Below are positions 25,521 through 35,571 of a DNA stretch of 64,000 nt, one piece after another. The stretch covers positions 1,922,001-1,986,000 of the forward strand of contig NZ_FNLM01000034.1 in the NCBI RefSeq assembly GCF_900105725.1, read 5' to 3'. The number at the start of each line of letters is the position of its first letter. The stretch's first letter is position 1. The DNA comes from Gordonia westfalica. GTDB lineage: Bacteria; Actinomycetota; Actinomycetes; Mycobacteriales; Mycobacteriaceae. A program made the position numbers and the translations under genes. The notes beneath the pieces were generated by a model. The model worked only from the letters and a program-made list of their open reading frames with translations. It ran no database searches and was not told the origin of the DNA.

Positions 25521-26876
25521 GTGGCTCCAGCGACGCTCATCGAGAACGCCTTCGTCCTCACCGTCGACGCACAGCGTCGGGAGCTGCCCCGCGCCTCCGT
25601 ACTCATCGAGGGGTCGACGATCGTCGCGGTGTCGACCGACCCGATCGAGGCCGGCGACGCCGTTCGCGTCGACGGCCGCGGATGCGTCCTGACACCGGGC
25701 CTGGTCAACACGCATCACCACCTCTACCAATGGATCACGCGGGGTCTCGCCGCCGATCACACGCTGTTCCAGTGGCTCACGACGCTCTACCCGATCTGGG
25801 CCGGCATCGACGAAGAGGCCCTGCATGCCGCAGCTCTGGGTGGGCTGACCCAACTCGCCCAGTCGGGGTGCACCACGACCACCGACCACCACTACGTGTT
25901 CCCGCGTGAGGGCGGCGATCTGCTCGGCGCCGAGATCGCCGCCGCCGCCGAGATAGGCCTGCGTTTCCACCCGACGCGCGGATCGATGGACCTGTCGGAG
26001 AAGGACGGCGGACTGCCGCCGGACACGGTCGTCCAGACGATCGACGAGATCCTCGCCGCCAGCGCCGATGCCGTTGCGCGCTGGCACGATCCGTCCCGCG
26101 ATTCGATGCTGCGGATCGCGCTCGCCCCCTGTTCGCCGTTCTCCGTCACCACCGACCTGCTGCGCGAGTCCGCGGCGCTCGCGCGCGAGCTGGGTGTCCG
26201 AATGCACACCCACCTCGCCGAGTCGGTCGACGAGAACACCTACTGTGCGGAGCATTTCGGCTCGACGCCGCTGGAGTACATGGAGTCGGTCGGCTGGGTC
26301 GGTCCCGACGTGTGGTTCGCGCACGGCGTCGAGTTCGACGACGCCGCGATCGCCCGGCTGGCCGCCACCTCGACCGGCGTGGCCCACTGCCCCACGTCGA
26401 ATGCCCGCCTGGGCAACGGGATCTGCCGCACCCGCGATCTCGTCGACGCCGGCGTCCCCGTCGGGCTCGGTGTCGACGGCGCGGCGTCCAACGAATCCGC
26501 CCGCATGCTCGAGGAGGCGCATCAGGCCGTGCTCATGGCCCGGGCCCGCGGCGGCCCCACCGCGCTGACCACACGCACCGCACTCGAACTCGCGACCCGC
26601 GGTGGCGCACGGGTGCTGGGCCGCGAGGACGAGATCGGGTCGATCGAACCCGGGAAGCTCGCCGACCTCGTACTGTGGGATCTGTCCACCGTAGCCCACC
26701 GCGACATCGACGACCCGGTCGCCGCACTGGTCCTGGGAGCGATCCCGCCGATCAAGGCGTCGTGGGTACAGGGAATCCAGGTGGTCGCCGACGGTGACCT
26801 CCTCACCATCGACACCGAACAGATGACCACCGCCGTCGCGACGCAGCACCGCCGCCTTCTCGACAAGGCACGCTGA
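25521..26876 (+). CDS. 8-oxoguanine deaminase-like amidohydrolase
   Basis: A 451-residue member of the amidohydrolase superfamily. Metal-binding motifs: LVNTHHHLYQWITRG (HxH), MHTHLAESVDEN (His), FAHGVEFDD (His) and GLGVDGAASNES (Asp). The HHHLYQxxTR and CPTSNxRLGNG motifs match 8-oxoguanine deaminase and hydroxydechloroatrazine hydrolase-type enzymes, which open the route from damaged or normal guanine to (8-oxo)xanthine. The two genes behind it encode a Mo-hydroxylase, which fits oxidation of the xanthine product to urate. Guanine deaminase is the alternative. Confidence 0.8.
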   Translation: MAPATLIENAFVLTVDAQRRELPRASVLIEGSTIVAVSTDPIEAGDAVRVDGRGCVLTPGLVNTHHHLYQWITRGLAADHTLFQWLTTLYPIWAGIDEEALHAAALGGLTQLAQSGCTTTTDHHYVFPREGGDLLGAEIAAAAEIGLRFHPTRGSMDLSEKDGGLPPDTVVQTIDEILAASADAVARWHDPSRDSMLRIALAPCSPFSVTTDLLRESAALARELGVRMHTHLAESVDENTYCAEHFGSTPLEYMESVGWVGPDVWFAHGVEFDDAAIARLAATSTGVAHCPTSNARLGNGICRTRDLVDAGVPVGLGVDGAASNESARMLEEAHQAVLMARARGGPTALTTRTALELATRGGARVLGREDEIGSIEPGKLADLVLWDLSTVAHRDIDDPVAALVLGAIPPIKASWVQGIQVVADGDLLTIDTEQMTTAVATQHRRLLDKAR

Positions 26877-27688
26877 TGGATCTCACCGCCGTCACCCAGT
26901 ACCGATTCGCGCGTTCGCGCGAGGAGGTGTTCCCGGCACCCGGCGAGCAGCTCGTCGCCGGTGGGACCTGGGTCTTCTCCGAGCCACAACCGGCCACCAC
27001 CGGTCTCGTCGACCTCAGCGAAATGGGTTGGCAATCGGTCGAAGACCTGCCCGACGGCGGCCTCCGCATCGGCGCCACGTGCACCATCGCGGAGCTTGTC
27101 GCACTGCGCCCGCGCCCCGGCTTCCGCGCCCATCCCCTCTTCGCGCAGTGCGCGAACGCCCTTCTCGCGTCGTTCAAGATCTGGAACATGGCCACGGTCG
27201 GCGGCAACATCTGCCGGTCGTTCGCGGCGGCATCGATGGTGTCGCTGGCCGTCGCGCTCGACGCCACGGCACACATCTGGAATCCCGACGGCGCCGACCG
27301 GGATCTACCCGTCGCCGACCTGGTCATCGGCAACGGCATCAACATCCTGGGACCCGGCGAGGTCCTCCGCGCCATCGACTTCCCCGCACACGCACTCGCC
27401 GCCGTCACCGGCTTCCGCAAGATCGCCCTCGTCGATCTCGGCCGCTCCGGTGCCGTCGTGACGGGACGCATCGATCCCGACGGCACCACGGTCTTCGGGA
27501 TCACCGCCGCGACCGAGTGGCCCACCGTGCTGCGGTATCCCCGCCCGCCGGCCGCGGATCGGCTGCATCACGACATCACCACCGCCCCCGGCTACTACAC
27601 CGATCCACTCGGGTCGGCCGACTGGCGTCGCGGGGTGTCGGCGGTCCTCGCCGAGGAGATCCGCCTCGAGCTCACCGGGACGGGGTAG
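26876..27688 (+). CDS. FAD subunit of xanthine dehydrogenase family
   Basis: A 270-residue FAD-binding subunit: [13 protein letters not shown] near residue 25 (pyrophosphate loop) and [18 protein letters not shown] near 105 (flavin site), followed by the CO-dehydrogenase flavoprotein C-terminal part. It lacks the extra [4Fe-4S] insertion found in the first Mo-hydroxylase of this window. The start overlaps the deaminase stop (TGATG), and the fused catalytic subunit follows after 4 bases, so the three genes form one operon. Confidence 0.85.
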   Translation: MDLTAVTQYRFARSREEVFPAPGEQLVAGGTWVFSEPQPATTGLVDLSEMGWQSVEDLPDGGLRIGATCTIAELVALRPRPGFRAHPLFAQCANALLASFKIWNMATVGGNICRSFAAASMVSLAVALDATAHIWNPDGADRDLPVADLVIGNGINILGPGEVLRAIDFPAHALAAVTGFRKIALVDLGRSGAVVTGRIDPDGTTVFGITAATEWPTVLRYPRPPAADRLHHDITTAPGYYTDPLGSADWRRGVSAVLAEEIRLELTGTG

Positions 27689-27692
27689 GACG

Positions 27693-30506
27693 ATGGAATT
27701 CGACGTCAACGGCGAGAAGATCGATGCCGAACCCGCTGCGGGGCAATGCCTCCGGATGCTGCTCCGCCAGCACGCCCACTTCGAGGTGAAGAAGGGTTGC
27801 GACGCAGGCGATTGCGGCGCGTGTTCGGTCCTCGTCGACGGACAACCGGTGCACTCCTGCATCTTTCCCGCACAGCGCGTCGCCGGGAAGTCGGTGACGA
27901 CGGTCGCCGGTCTCGGGACGCCCAACGATCTGCATCCGGTGCAGCAGTCCTTCGTCGACAGCTTCGGCTTCCAGTGCGGATTCTGCACGGCGGGCATGAT
28001 CGTCACGGCCTCGACCCTGACGCCGGAAGACCTCGGTGACCTGCCGCGACGGATGAAGGGAAACCTCTGCCGCTGCACCGGATACCGGTCGATCCGAGAG
28101 GCGATCGGCAACGCCGTGGCGCCCACCCGCCCCCGTCCGGCGGGAGGCGCCGGGGAGGGCACCGGCGTGGGCTCCTCGGTCAATCCGCCCGCGGCGCGGC
28201 GCGTCGTGACGGGTACCGAGGCATACACCTTCGACGTCCCGGTCGACGGCGCACTGCACGTCCATGTGCTCGGCTCGCCGCACCCCCACGCCCGCATCCT
28301 CTCGATCGACACGGGTGACGCCGCGGCCCTCCCCGGTGTCGAGGTGATCCTCACCCACGAGAACGTCTCGACGCCGAGGTTTTCCACGGGGCGCCACCAG
28401 AATCGGCTCGAAGACCCCGACGACACCCTCGTCTTCGATCCGGTCGTGCGTTTCGTCGGGCAGCGCGTCGCCGCCGTCGTCGCCGCGACCCCGGGGATCG
28501 CCGAGCAGGCCGCCGCACTGATCCGGGTCACCTACGAGGAGCTGCCCGCGGTCTTCGACCCCGAGGAGGCACGCACCCCCGGGGCTCCCGTCGTCCACCC
28601 CGACCGCACCGCCGAAGACCGGGTGATGGAGGCCGGACGCAACCTCGTCGCCGCCTTCCACGAGGGCTTCGGCGGCGACGCGGACGAGGCCCTCGCGGCG
28701 TCGTCGACGACCGTCCACGGGACATGGCGCACCGGCCGGGTCTCGCACGCACAGCTCGAGACTCACGGTTCGATCGCCTGGACCGACGCGACCGGCCGCC
28801 TGGTCGTCCGCACGAGCACGCAGGTGCCGTTCCTGGTTCGCGACGAGCTCGCCCGCATCCTGGATCTGCCGCCCGAGAAGGTCCGGGTGTTCAGCGGCCG
28901 GGTGGGCGGCGGTTTCGGCGGCAAACAGGAGATGCTGACCGAAGATCTCGCCGCGGTCGCCACCCTCCGCACCGGACGACCCTGCGTCTACGAGATGACG
29001 CGCACCGACGAGATGACGCGGACGACCTACCGGCACCCGATGCGGGTGTCCGTGGACCTCGGGGCCGACGACGACGGCCGTCTCACCGCCCTCCGCATCG
29101 ACGTGCTCTCCGACACCGGCGCGTACGGCAACCACGCGATCGGCGTGATGTTCCACGCCTGCGCCGAGTCGGTCTCGGTGTACAACTGCCCGGTCAAGAG
29201 GATCGACGCGGAAGCCGTGTACACCAACAACCCACCGTCGGGCGCGTTCCGCGGTTACGGTCTCGGGCAGGTGATCTTCGCCGTCGAATCCGCGATGGAC
29301 GAACTCGCGGTCCGCCTCGGCATCGACCCCTTCGAACTCCGGCGCCGCAACGCCGTGGCCGACGGCGATCCGCTCCTCATCGCACGTCCCGACCCCGAGG
29401 TGGATCTCGTCTACGGCAGCTACGGTCTGGACCAGTGCCTCGACCTCGCCGAGTCCGCCCTGCGCCGCGGCAACGGCGCGGTCGTCCCACCCGGGCCGCG
29501 CTGGCGCGTCGGCGAGGGAATGGCGATCTCCGCGATCGCCACCATGGCCCCGCGCGGCCACTTCGCCGACGTCACGGTGGCGGTCGACTCCGCAGGCACC
29601 TATCACGTCGGCGTCGGAACCAGCGAGTTCGGCAACGGCACCACGACGGTCCACACGCAGATCGTCGCCACCGCACTGTCGACCGAACCGGGCCGGGTCG
29701 CGTTGTGGCACGGCGACACCGACGCCGTGCCACACGACACCGGCGCCTTCGCCTCGGCGGGCACCACCGTCGCCGGAAAGGCTGTGTACAGCGCGAGTCT
29801 CGCGCTCCGCGAGACCCTCGTCGGGGCGGCGAGCCGACTCACCGGCGTGAATCCCGATCAGATCGAACTGCGCCCGGACGGCGCCGTCGCCGGCGATCGG
29901 CTGGTCGGTTTCCGGCACTTGATCGACGCGGTCGACGACGGTCACCGCGTGCTCTATCCGGACGGTCCGCGGGCCGTGGCCACCGGTGAGGAGCGGGGCG
30001 AGATGCGTTCCATCGCATTCGATGTGCAGGCCTTCCGGGTCGCGGTGGACACCGAGACCGGCGCCGTCGCGATCCTGCAGTCCGTCCACGCGGCCGACGC
30101 GGGTACCGTGATGAATCCCGAGCAGTGCCGGGGACAGGTCGAAGGCGGGGTGGCGCAGGGTATCGGCGCCGCGTTGTACGAGGAGATCATGCTCGACGAC
30201 CGCGGAGCACCGGTCACGAAGGTGTTCCGCACCTATCGTGTCCCCCAGATGGCGGACATCCCGTTCACCGAGGTCTTCTTCGCCGAGACCACCGATGAAT
30301 TAGGGCCTTTCGGCGCGAAATCGATGTCGGAGTCCCCTTTCAATCCGGTCGCCCCCGCGCTGGCGAACGCCATTCGGCGAGCCATCGGCTCCCGGCCGTA
30401 CGAGACGCCGATGTCGCGAGACCGGATCTGGCGTCTCACACACCCCGAATCCGCCGAGAAAGCAATGACTCAAAGAGTCGACAAACGAATTACAAATACA
30501 CAGTAA
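27693..30506 (+). CDS. Fused 2Fe-2S / molybdopterin subunit of xanthine dehydrogenase family
   Basis: A 937-residue fusion. Residues 1-150 form the iron-sulfur subunit ([13 protein letters not shown] with [15 protein letters not shown] with NLCRCTGY). After a Gly/Pro linker (about 150-170) comes the catalytic molybdopterin part, with [24 protein letters not shown] and the catalytic Glu in FGAKSMSES near residue 870. With the FAD subunit upstream it makes a complete enzyme. Its place behind a purine deaminase suggests xanthine or 8-oxo-xanthine as substrate (inference). The fusion of small and large subunits is found in several actinobacteria. Confidence 0.88.
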   Translation: MEFDVNGEKIDAEPAAGQCLRMLLRQHAHFEVKKGCDAGDCGACSVLVDGQPVHSCIFPAQRVAGKSVTTVAGLGTPNDLHPVQQSFVDSFGFQCGFCTAGMIVTASTLTPEDLGDLPRRMKGNLCRCTGYRSIREAIGNAVAPTRPRPAGGAGEGTGVGSSVNPPAARRVVTGTEAYTFDVPVDGALHVHVLGSPHPHARILSIDTGDAAALPGVEVILTHENVSTPRFSTGRHQNRLEDPDDTLVFDPVVRFVGQRVAAVVAATPGIAEQAAALIRVTYEELPAVFDPEEARTPGAPVVHPDRTAEDRVMEAGRNLVAAFHEGFGGDADEALAASSTTVHGTWRTGRVSHAQLETHGSIAWTDATGRLVVRTSTQVPFLVRDELARILDLPPEKVRVFSGRVGGGFGGKQEMLTEDLAAVATLRTGRPCVYEMTRTDEMTRTTYRHPMRVSVDLGADDDGRLTALRIDVLSDTGAYGNHAIGVMFHACAESVSVYNCPVKRIDAEAVYTNNPPSGAFRGYGLGQVIFAVESAMDELAVRLGIDPFELRRRNAVADGDPLLIARPDPEVDLVYGSYGLDQCLDLAESALRRGNGAVVPPGPRWRVGEGMAISAIATMAPRGHFADVTVAVDSAGTYHVGVGTSEFGNGTTTVHTQIVATALSTEPGRVALWHGDTDAVPHDTGAFASAGTTVAGKAVYSASLALRETLVGAASRLTGVNPDQIELRPDGAVAGDRLVGFRHLIDAVDDGHRVLYPDGPRAVATGEERGEMRSIAFDVQAFRVAVDTETGAVAILQSVHAADAGTVMNPEQCRGQVEGGVAQGIGAALYEEIMLDDRGAPVTKVFRTYRVPQMADIPFTEVFFAETTDELGPFGAKSMSESPFNPVAPALANAIRRAIGSRPYETPMSRDRIWRLTHPESAEKAMTQRVDKRITNTQ

Positions 30507-30659
30507 ACTGTTCTTTGAATTCCTAACAAGTCTGGCGCCCAACAGATTTCGCTTGAGCACAAAATTGGGTCCAAAGATCGAACATTTTCGGCTAAATCTT
30601 GCGAATTCGCCGCTGCGAGTTGCACACTCCTCAATATCCACAGTCCAGAGGAGGGCGTC

Positions 30660-31085
30660 ATGACACATACTGCACCCGTGGAGGAAGGCGGAGGCGTATC
30701 CGCCAAGCAGGGCATCGCCGCAGGAACATCGATCGGTGCGGCGATCATCCTGATCGTCGTCGGAGCCGTCCAACTCGCCCAGGGAATCGCGGCGGTCGCC
30801 GAGGACGAGGTGTTCATCCGAGGCGTCGAATACGTCTACAAATTCGATTTCACCACCTGGGGCTGGATTCACATCGTCCTCGGAGCCATCGCGATCATCG
30901 TCGGCGCCGGACTCGTCAGCGGTGCCGGCTGGGCCAGGTTCACGGCAATCGTGATCGCCGGTCTGTCCATCATCGCCAACTTCCTGTGGCTGCCGTACTA
31001 CCCGTGGTGGTCGATCCTGATCATCGCGCTAGACGTGGTCGTCATCTGGGCCGTGTCGACCTGGAATCCACGGGCCGAGTACTGA
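30660..31085 (+). CDS. Small four-TM membrane protein (DUF7144-like)
   Basis: A 141-residue protein with four hydrophobic helices: IGAAIILIVVGAVQLAQG, WIHIVLGAIAIIVGAGLV, ARFTAIVIAGLSIIANFLW and WSILIIALDVVVIWAV, with the sequence FTTWGWIHIVLG between TM1 and TM2. This pattern is that of a widespread actinobacterial membrane family of unknown function. GAGG lies 8 bases ahead of ATG 30660. Confidence 0.7.
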   Translation: MTHTAPVEEGGGVSAKQGIAAGTSIGAAIILIVVGAVQLAQGIAAVAEDEVFIRGVEYVYKFDFTTWGWIHIVLGAIAIIVGAGLVSGAGWARFTAIVIAGLSIIANFLWLPYYPWWSILIIALDVVVIWAVSTWNPRAEY

Positions 31086-31104
31086 CGCCGACCGCCGCCG
31101 GCCC

Positions 31105-32502
31105 ATGAACACAGAAAACCCTGGGCCCGATCAAGATCCCCCCGGGAGTACCGGCTCGATCACCGCATCCGAACGTGCCGAACTCGAGCAGTTGCGCGCC
31201 GAGGTCGCGACACTGCGCGCGAGTGCCGACACCGGCGGGACCGCACCGCCGGAGACCACCAAGCGTCGCGGAACCTGGCGCTGGGTCGCGGTGGGAATCC
31301 TGTGTGTCCTGGTCGCCCTGCTGGCCATCCTCTCGGTGACGTCCCGATTCGTCCGCGGCGAGATCCTCGACACCGACCGGTACGTGACGACAGTCGCACC
31401 GCTGGCCTCGGATCCGGCGCTGCAGCAGGAGATCACCAACACGGTCACCGATGAGATCTTCACCCGGATCGACGTCGAGGCACTGACCGCGACCGCCCTC
31501 AACGCCCTGACCGATGCGGTTCCCGCCACCGAGAACGCCCCCCGCGTGGATCGTGCCATCGACGGACTGGCACCGGTTCTCGCGAACCAGGCGCGCGGCT
31601 TCGTCCAGCAGACGGTGTCGTCGCTGGTCGCGAGCGACCAGTTCGAGACCCTGTGGGTCGAGGCCAACCGCAGGGGCCACGCCGCCCTGGTGTCCGTGGT
31701 GACCGGTGAGGTGGGGCCGTCCTCGGTCTCCGTCGACGAGTCGGGAACGGTGAGCATCTCTCTGGGCACCGTGATCGACAACGTCAAGCAGCGTCTCCTG
31801 GACCGCGGATTCACCTTCGCCGAGAAGATCCCAGCGGTCGACAAGGAATTCGTCCTATTCCGGTCACCCGAACTGGTTCGGGCGCAACGCGCGGTCTCCG
31901 CGCTCGACACCGCCGCCGACGTTCTGCCGTGGCTGACGATCGCCTGCGCACTCGGGGCCGTCGCGGTGGCTCCGCGAGGTCGGCGCCTGCGCTCGCTGTC
32001 CGTGGTCGGCCTCTCGCTGGTTCTCGCCATGCTGACCCTGGCCATCGCGCTCATCGTCGCGCGCGCACTCTATCTCGACAACATCCCGCCCGACATCCTG
32101 TCCCCCGACGCCGCCGCCGCCATCGCCGACACGGTCACCGGACCACTCCGCCTCGCGCTGCGCGCCGTGGCCGTGCTGGGCCTCGTGGTGGCGATCGGCG
32201 CCTTCCTGATCGGTGGCTCCGCAGCGGCGGTCGCGGTCCGGCACGGATTCTCCGGCGGACTCGACAAACTCCAGAACCTACGGAGATCACGACCTCCGAA
32301 TGCCTTCGAGACGACCGCCTATCGTGCTCGAATCGCGTTACGGGCCGCGATCATCGGCGTCGGTGTACTACTGCTGATGTTCTGGGACTATCCCACCGGA
32401 CTGGTGGTGCTGCTCATCGTCATGTGCGGGCTGATCGCCCTGCTCGTCGTGGAGATCGTGATCCGCCCGGCTCGGGCGGGCCCCGACGACGCGGCAACAT
32501 GA
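31105..32502 (+). CDS. Large membrane protein of unknown function
   Basis: A 465-residue protein. An N-terminal stretch (ERAELEQLRAEVATLRA) should form a short coiled coil, followed by one TM (about 55-75), an external domain of roughly 180 residues beginning VRGEILDTDRYVTTVAPLA, and then about five more TM segments to the C-terminus. The external region recurs in many actinobacterial hypothetical proteins with the same D(T)DRYV...PLA pattern, but no function is known. It starts 19 bases after the preceding membrane protein and probably shares its transcript. Confidence 0.65.
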   Translation: MNTENPGPDQDPPGSTGSITASERAELEQLRAEVATLRASADTGGTAPPETTKRRGTWRWVAVGILCVLVALLAILSVTSRFVRGEILDTDRYVTTVAPLASDPALQQEITNTVTDEIFTRIDVEALTATALNALTDAVPATENAPRVDRAIDGLAPVLANQARGFVQQTVSSLVASDQFETLWVEANRRGHAALVSVVTGEVGPSSVSVDESGTVSISLGTVIDNVKQRLLDRGFTFAEKIPAVDKEFVLFRSPELVRAQRAVSALDTAADVLPWLTIACALGAVAVAPRGRRLRSLSVVGLSLVLAMLTLAIALIVARALYLDNIPPDILSPDAAAAIADTVTGPLRLALRAVAVLGLVVAIGAFLIGGSAAAVAVRHGFSGGLDKLQNLRRSRPPNAFETTAYRARIALRAAIIGVGVLLLMFWDYPTGLVVLLIVMCGLIALLVVEIVIRPARAGPDDAAT

Positions 32503-32535
32503 CCGAGGCGACGACATGACCGAGGCGGCGGCGAC

Positions 32536-33885
32536 ATGAACGTGGAAACGGCGACGCCCGTCGACGAGCGTCCCGTGTCCCGACGATGGTGGGCCCGCGC
32601 CGCGCTCGCGGCCGTGATCGTCGCGATCATCCTGCCGATCGCGGTATCGGGACTGCGGGCACTCCTCACGCTCCTGCTGGTCTGCGTGATCTGCGCGGTC
32701 GTCATCGTCGTGGCGGCCTACTGGTTCCTGATCAGCCGCGGCGCGGTCCGCGCACTGGCCGCTGTCGTCGTCGTCCTGCCGATCCCGTTCGTGGCGATCT
32801 ACCTGATCCGCGAAGGCCAGCTCTGGGTCGTGATCGTGTCCGCCGCGCTGGTCGTCGTCGCGATCGCCTGCGCGCGACGAGCGTTGCGACCGACTCCGGC
32901 CCAGTCGCTCATGCCGGAGCATCCGGCCCCGCCGGTGCTCCATCCCTTCCTGGTGATGAATCCGCGCTCGGGCGGCGGCAAGGTCGTCCGCTTCGACCTG
33001 CAACGCCGGGCCGAGGCACTCGGCGCCGAGGTCGCACTGCTGAGCGGGCCCGAACATCTCGACGTCACCGAGTTGGCGAGGGATGCGGTCCGCCGGGGAG
33101 CCGACCTGTTGGGCGTGGCGGGCGGCGACGGCACACAGGCGCTGGTCGCGGCGGTCGCCGCCGAGTACCACGTGCCGTTCCTCGTGATCAGCGCCGGCAC
33201 ACGTAACCACTTCGCACTCGACCTCGGGCTGGACCGGAAGGATCCCGCACGCTGCCTGGACGCCCTGTACGACGGGGTCGAGGTGTACGTCGACCTCGGC
33301 TGGATCAACGGGCGCCCGTTCGTCAACAACGCCTCGTTCGGTGTCTACGCCGAAGTCGTGCAGAGTCCTCAGTATCGGGACGACAAGACCCGGACCGTGC
33401 TGCGGATGCTGCCCGACCTCCTCGGCAGCGGAGCCGGAACCCGTCTGAGCGCCCGCGTCGGCGACGACACCGTGACCGGACCGCAGGCGATCCTCGTGAG
33501 CAACGGACCCTATGCCACCAACGACGTGGCCGGTCTGGGACGTCGCACCCGTATCGACTCCGGGCTGCTCGGGGTCGTCACCGTGTCCGTCGCCGACACC
33601 GCGCAGGCGGTGGGGCTGCTTCGAAGCGGCCACGGACAAGGACTCGTTCAGCGCACCACGACCGAGGTCGTCGTCGACGCCGATGTCGCGGAGATCCCGG
33701 TCGGCGTCGACGGCGAGTCGGTGCGACTCCCGACGCCGGTGCGCTGCACCATCACCCCGGCGGCACTGCGCGTGCGCGTTCCCCGCGAACGCCCGGAGAT
33801 CCGCGTCGCACCACCACAGCTGGACTGGATCCGCCTGTGGAATCTACTCCGGCCCGGACCGGTCGGGCGCCGAGTCGGGGGCTGA
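32536..33885 (+). CDS. Membrane-anchored diacylglycerol/lipid kinase-family protein
   Basis: A 449-residue protein with two to three N-terminal TM segments (about 20-115) fused to a diacylglycerol kinase catalytic domain: VMNPRSGGGKVVRF (nucleotide loop), GVAGGDGTQALVA (GGDGT signature) and SAGTRNHFALDLGL. This family phosphorylates lipids or isoprenoid alcohols with ATP. The N-terminal membrane domain is unusual, since most bacterial DgkB-type kinases are soluble. The gene's 3' end overlaps the convergent SulP gene by 42 bases. The preceding short spacer repeats ACATGACCGAGGCG twice. Confidence 0.78.
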   Translation: MNVETATPVDERPVSRRWWARAALAAVIVAIILPIAVSGLRALLTLLLVCVICAVVIVVAAYWFLISRGAVRALAAVVVVLPIPFVAIYLIREGQLWVVIVSAALVVVAIACARRALRPTPAQSLMPEHPAPPVLHPFLVMNPRSGGGKVVRFDLQRRAEALGAEVALLSGPEHLDVTELARDAVRRGADLLGVAGGDGTQALVAAVAAEYHVPFLVISAGTRNHFALDLGLDRKDPARCLDALYDGVEVYVDLGWINGRPFVNNASFGVYAEVVQSPQYRDDKTRTVLRMLPDLLGSGAGTRLSARVGDDTVTGPQAILVSNGPYATNDVAGLGRRTRIDSGLLGVVTVSVADTAQAVGLLRSGHGQGLVQRTTTEVVVDADVAEIPVGVDGESVRLPTPVRCTITPAALRVRVPRERPEIRVAPPQLDWIRLWNLLRPGPVGRRVGG

Positions 33886-35571
33886 GCCGAGACTCCGATA
33901 CGCCGCGACGGCCGACTCGACCGTGGGGAAGAACCGGGATTCGTCGAACCGGTCGCCGACACCGAACCTGATGATCTTGTCCTTGATCGGCCCCTTGAGT
34001 TCCGCGAACACCAAACGCACCGAGGATGATTCGAGTGACCGGTCGAGGTCGACGAGTTCGTCGACGGCGGTGGTGTCGAGACCGGTGATGGGCTCCGCGG
34101 CGACGACGACCCAGTCGACCGGGGTCTCGCTGCGCGCCAGCACCTTCCGGACGTGTTCGGCGAAGATCTTGCCGTTGGCGAAGAACAGCGGCGCGTCGAA
34201 GCGGATGAGCACGAGCCCGGGAATCCGGTGACCCTCCGGATGCCGGGCGACATCGTGAAAGCCGGTGCCCGCCAGCTCCACGAGCTCCGTTCGATACGGC
34301 TGCCAGGCGCGTGCGACCACCGCGACGAAGGACAGTCCGATCGCGACCAGGATGCCCTCGAGCACACCGACGAGCGCGACACCGAAGAAAGCCGCTACCG
34401 CCAGACCGAATTCGAGCGTGCTCAGTCGCCACATCCGGATCATCCCGGGAATGTCGAGCAGCGCCGTCGCCGCCACGATCACGACCGCCGCCAGCGTGGC
34501 GTCGGGTAGATAGGCGGTGACGCCGGGAGCCACCAGGACGAACACCAGCACCGCGACCGCCCCGACCACGCCGGCGAGCTGTGTGCGGGCGCCGGCCTGT
34601 TCGGCGACCGGCGTACGTGAACCGCTTGCGGAGATGGGGAATCCGCCGAACAGTCCGCCGGCGATGTTGGCCGTGCCGATCGCTTTCATCTCCGTGCTGC
34701 CGTCGACATCCTCGCCGTGCCGGGCGGCGAAGGTCCGCGACAGCACGCCGGAGTCGGCGAAGGCGATGAGCGCGATGCCCGCGGCCGGTCCGAGAAGCGA
34801 CAGCACCTCGCCCCACTCGATCCCGCCGTACTGCGGAAGGGGCAGCCCCTCCGGCAGGGCGCCGACCATGCCGATGTCGTCGTCGAGCCCGAGCACCGCC
34901 GTCACCACGATCGAACCGACCACGGCGACGAGGACCCCCGGAATCCTCGGGAGCCATCGCCGGAACGCGACGATCACCAGGAGGCACACGATCCCCATCG
35001 CGGCGGCGACCCCGTCGACGTCACCGTGCGCGATCGAGGTGACGATCTCACCGATCTCCTCGAACAGTCCCGAGGCGTCGACGGAGAAGCCGAGCAGCTT
35101 CGGCAACTGCCCGATGACGACGATCACCGCGATCGCGTTGAGGTAACCGAGCCTCAGTGGCTTGGACAGGAGTTCGGTGACGAACCCGAGCCGGAGGTAC
35201 CCGCCCAGGACGAGGATCGCGCCGACCAGAACGGCGAGGATCCCGGCGAGCGCGAGAGCATCCTCGGGATCACCGACCGCGGCCAGCGGCAGCACCGCGG
35301 CCGCGATCAGTGGCGCGAGCGACGAATCGGGGCCGAGCACCAGGATCTTCGAGGGGCCGACGACGGCGTACGCGAGCAGCGGCACGATCGTCGCCCACAG
35401 ACCCGCATACGCGGGTAGCCCGGCCGCCTCGGCGTAACCCATACCCGCGGGGATGAGCAGCGCGGTGAGCACCAGGCCCGCGGTGATGTCGGCGCGGAGC
35501 CAGTCGCGCTCGTACCCGCGTGCCGTGGCCAGACCAGGAAGGCGCCAGAGCCCCGACCTGCCGCCGCTCAT
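33844..35571 (-). CDS. SulP-family anion permease with STAS domain
   Basis: A 575-residue SLC26/SulP transporter: ADITAGLVLTALLIPAGMGYAEAAGLP (signature, TM1-2), about 12-14 TM segments with SRTPVAEQAGARTQL in the core, and a C-terminal STAS domain (about 450-560; LVLIRFDAPLFFANG, then AAEPITGLDTTAVDEL). Likely cargo is sulfate, bicarbonate or another anion. The start at 35571 overlaps the end of the upstream ATPase remnant as ATGA, which argues that the operon was once intact. Transcription comes from the PPK2 side. Confidence 0.85.
   Translation of the reverse strand: MSGGRSGLWRLPGLATARGYERDWLRADITAGLVLTALLIPAGMGYAEAAGLPAYAGLWATIVPLLAYAVVGPSKILVLGPDSSLAPLIAAAVLPLAAVGDPEDALALAGILAVLVGAILVLGGYLRLGFVTELLSKPLRLGYLNAIAVIVVIGQLPKLLGFSVDASGLFEEIGEIVTSIAHGDVDGVAAAMGIVCLLVIVAFRRWLPRIPGVLVAVVGSIVVTAVLGLDDDIGMVGALPEGLPLPQYGGIEWGEVLSLLGPAAGIALIAFADSGVLSRTFAARHGEDVDGSTEMKAIGTANIAGGLFGGFPISASGSRTPVAEQAGARTQLAGVVGAVAVLVFVLVAPGVTAYLPDATLAAVVIVAATALLDIPGMIRMWRLSTLEFGLAVAAFFGVALVGVLEGILVAIGLSFVAVVARAWQPYRTELVELAGTGFHDVARHPEGHRIPGLVLIRFDAPLFFANGKIFAEHVRKVLARSETPVDWVVVAAEPITGLDTTAVDELVDLDRSLESSSVRLVFAELKGPIKDKIIRFGVGDRFDESRFFPTVESAVAAYRSLGSAPDSAPDRSGPE

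Noticed and set aside
27672..30089. An 805-codon minus-strand open frame opposite the fused Mo-hydroxylase
   Set aside because: Shadow composition and no start signal; the plus-strand gene is fully conserved.
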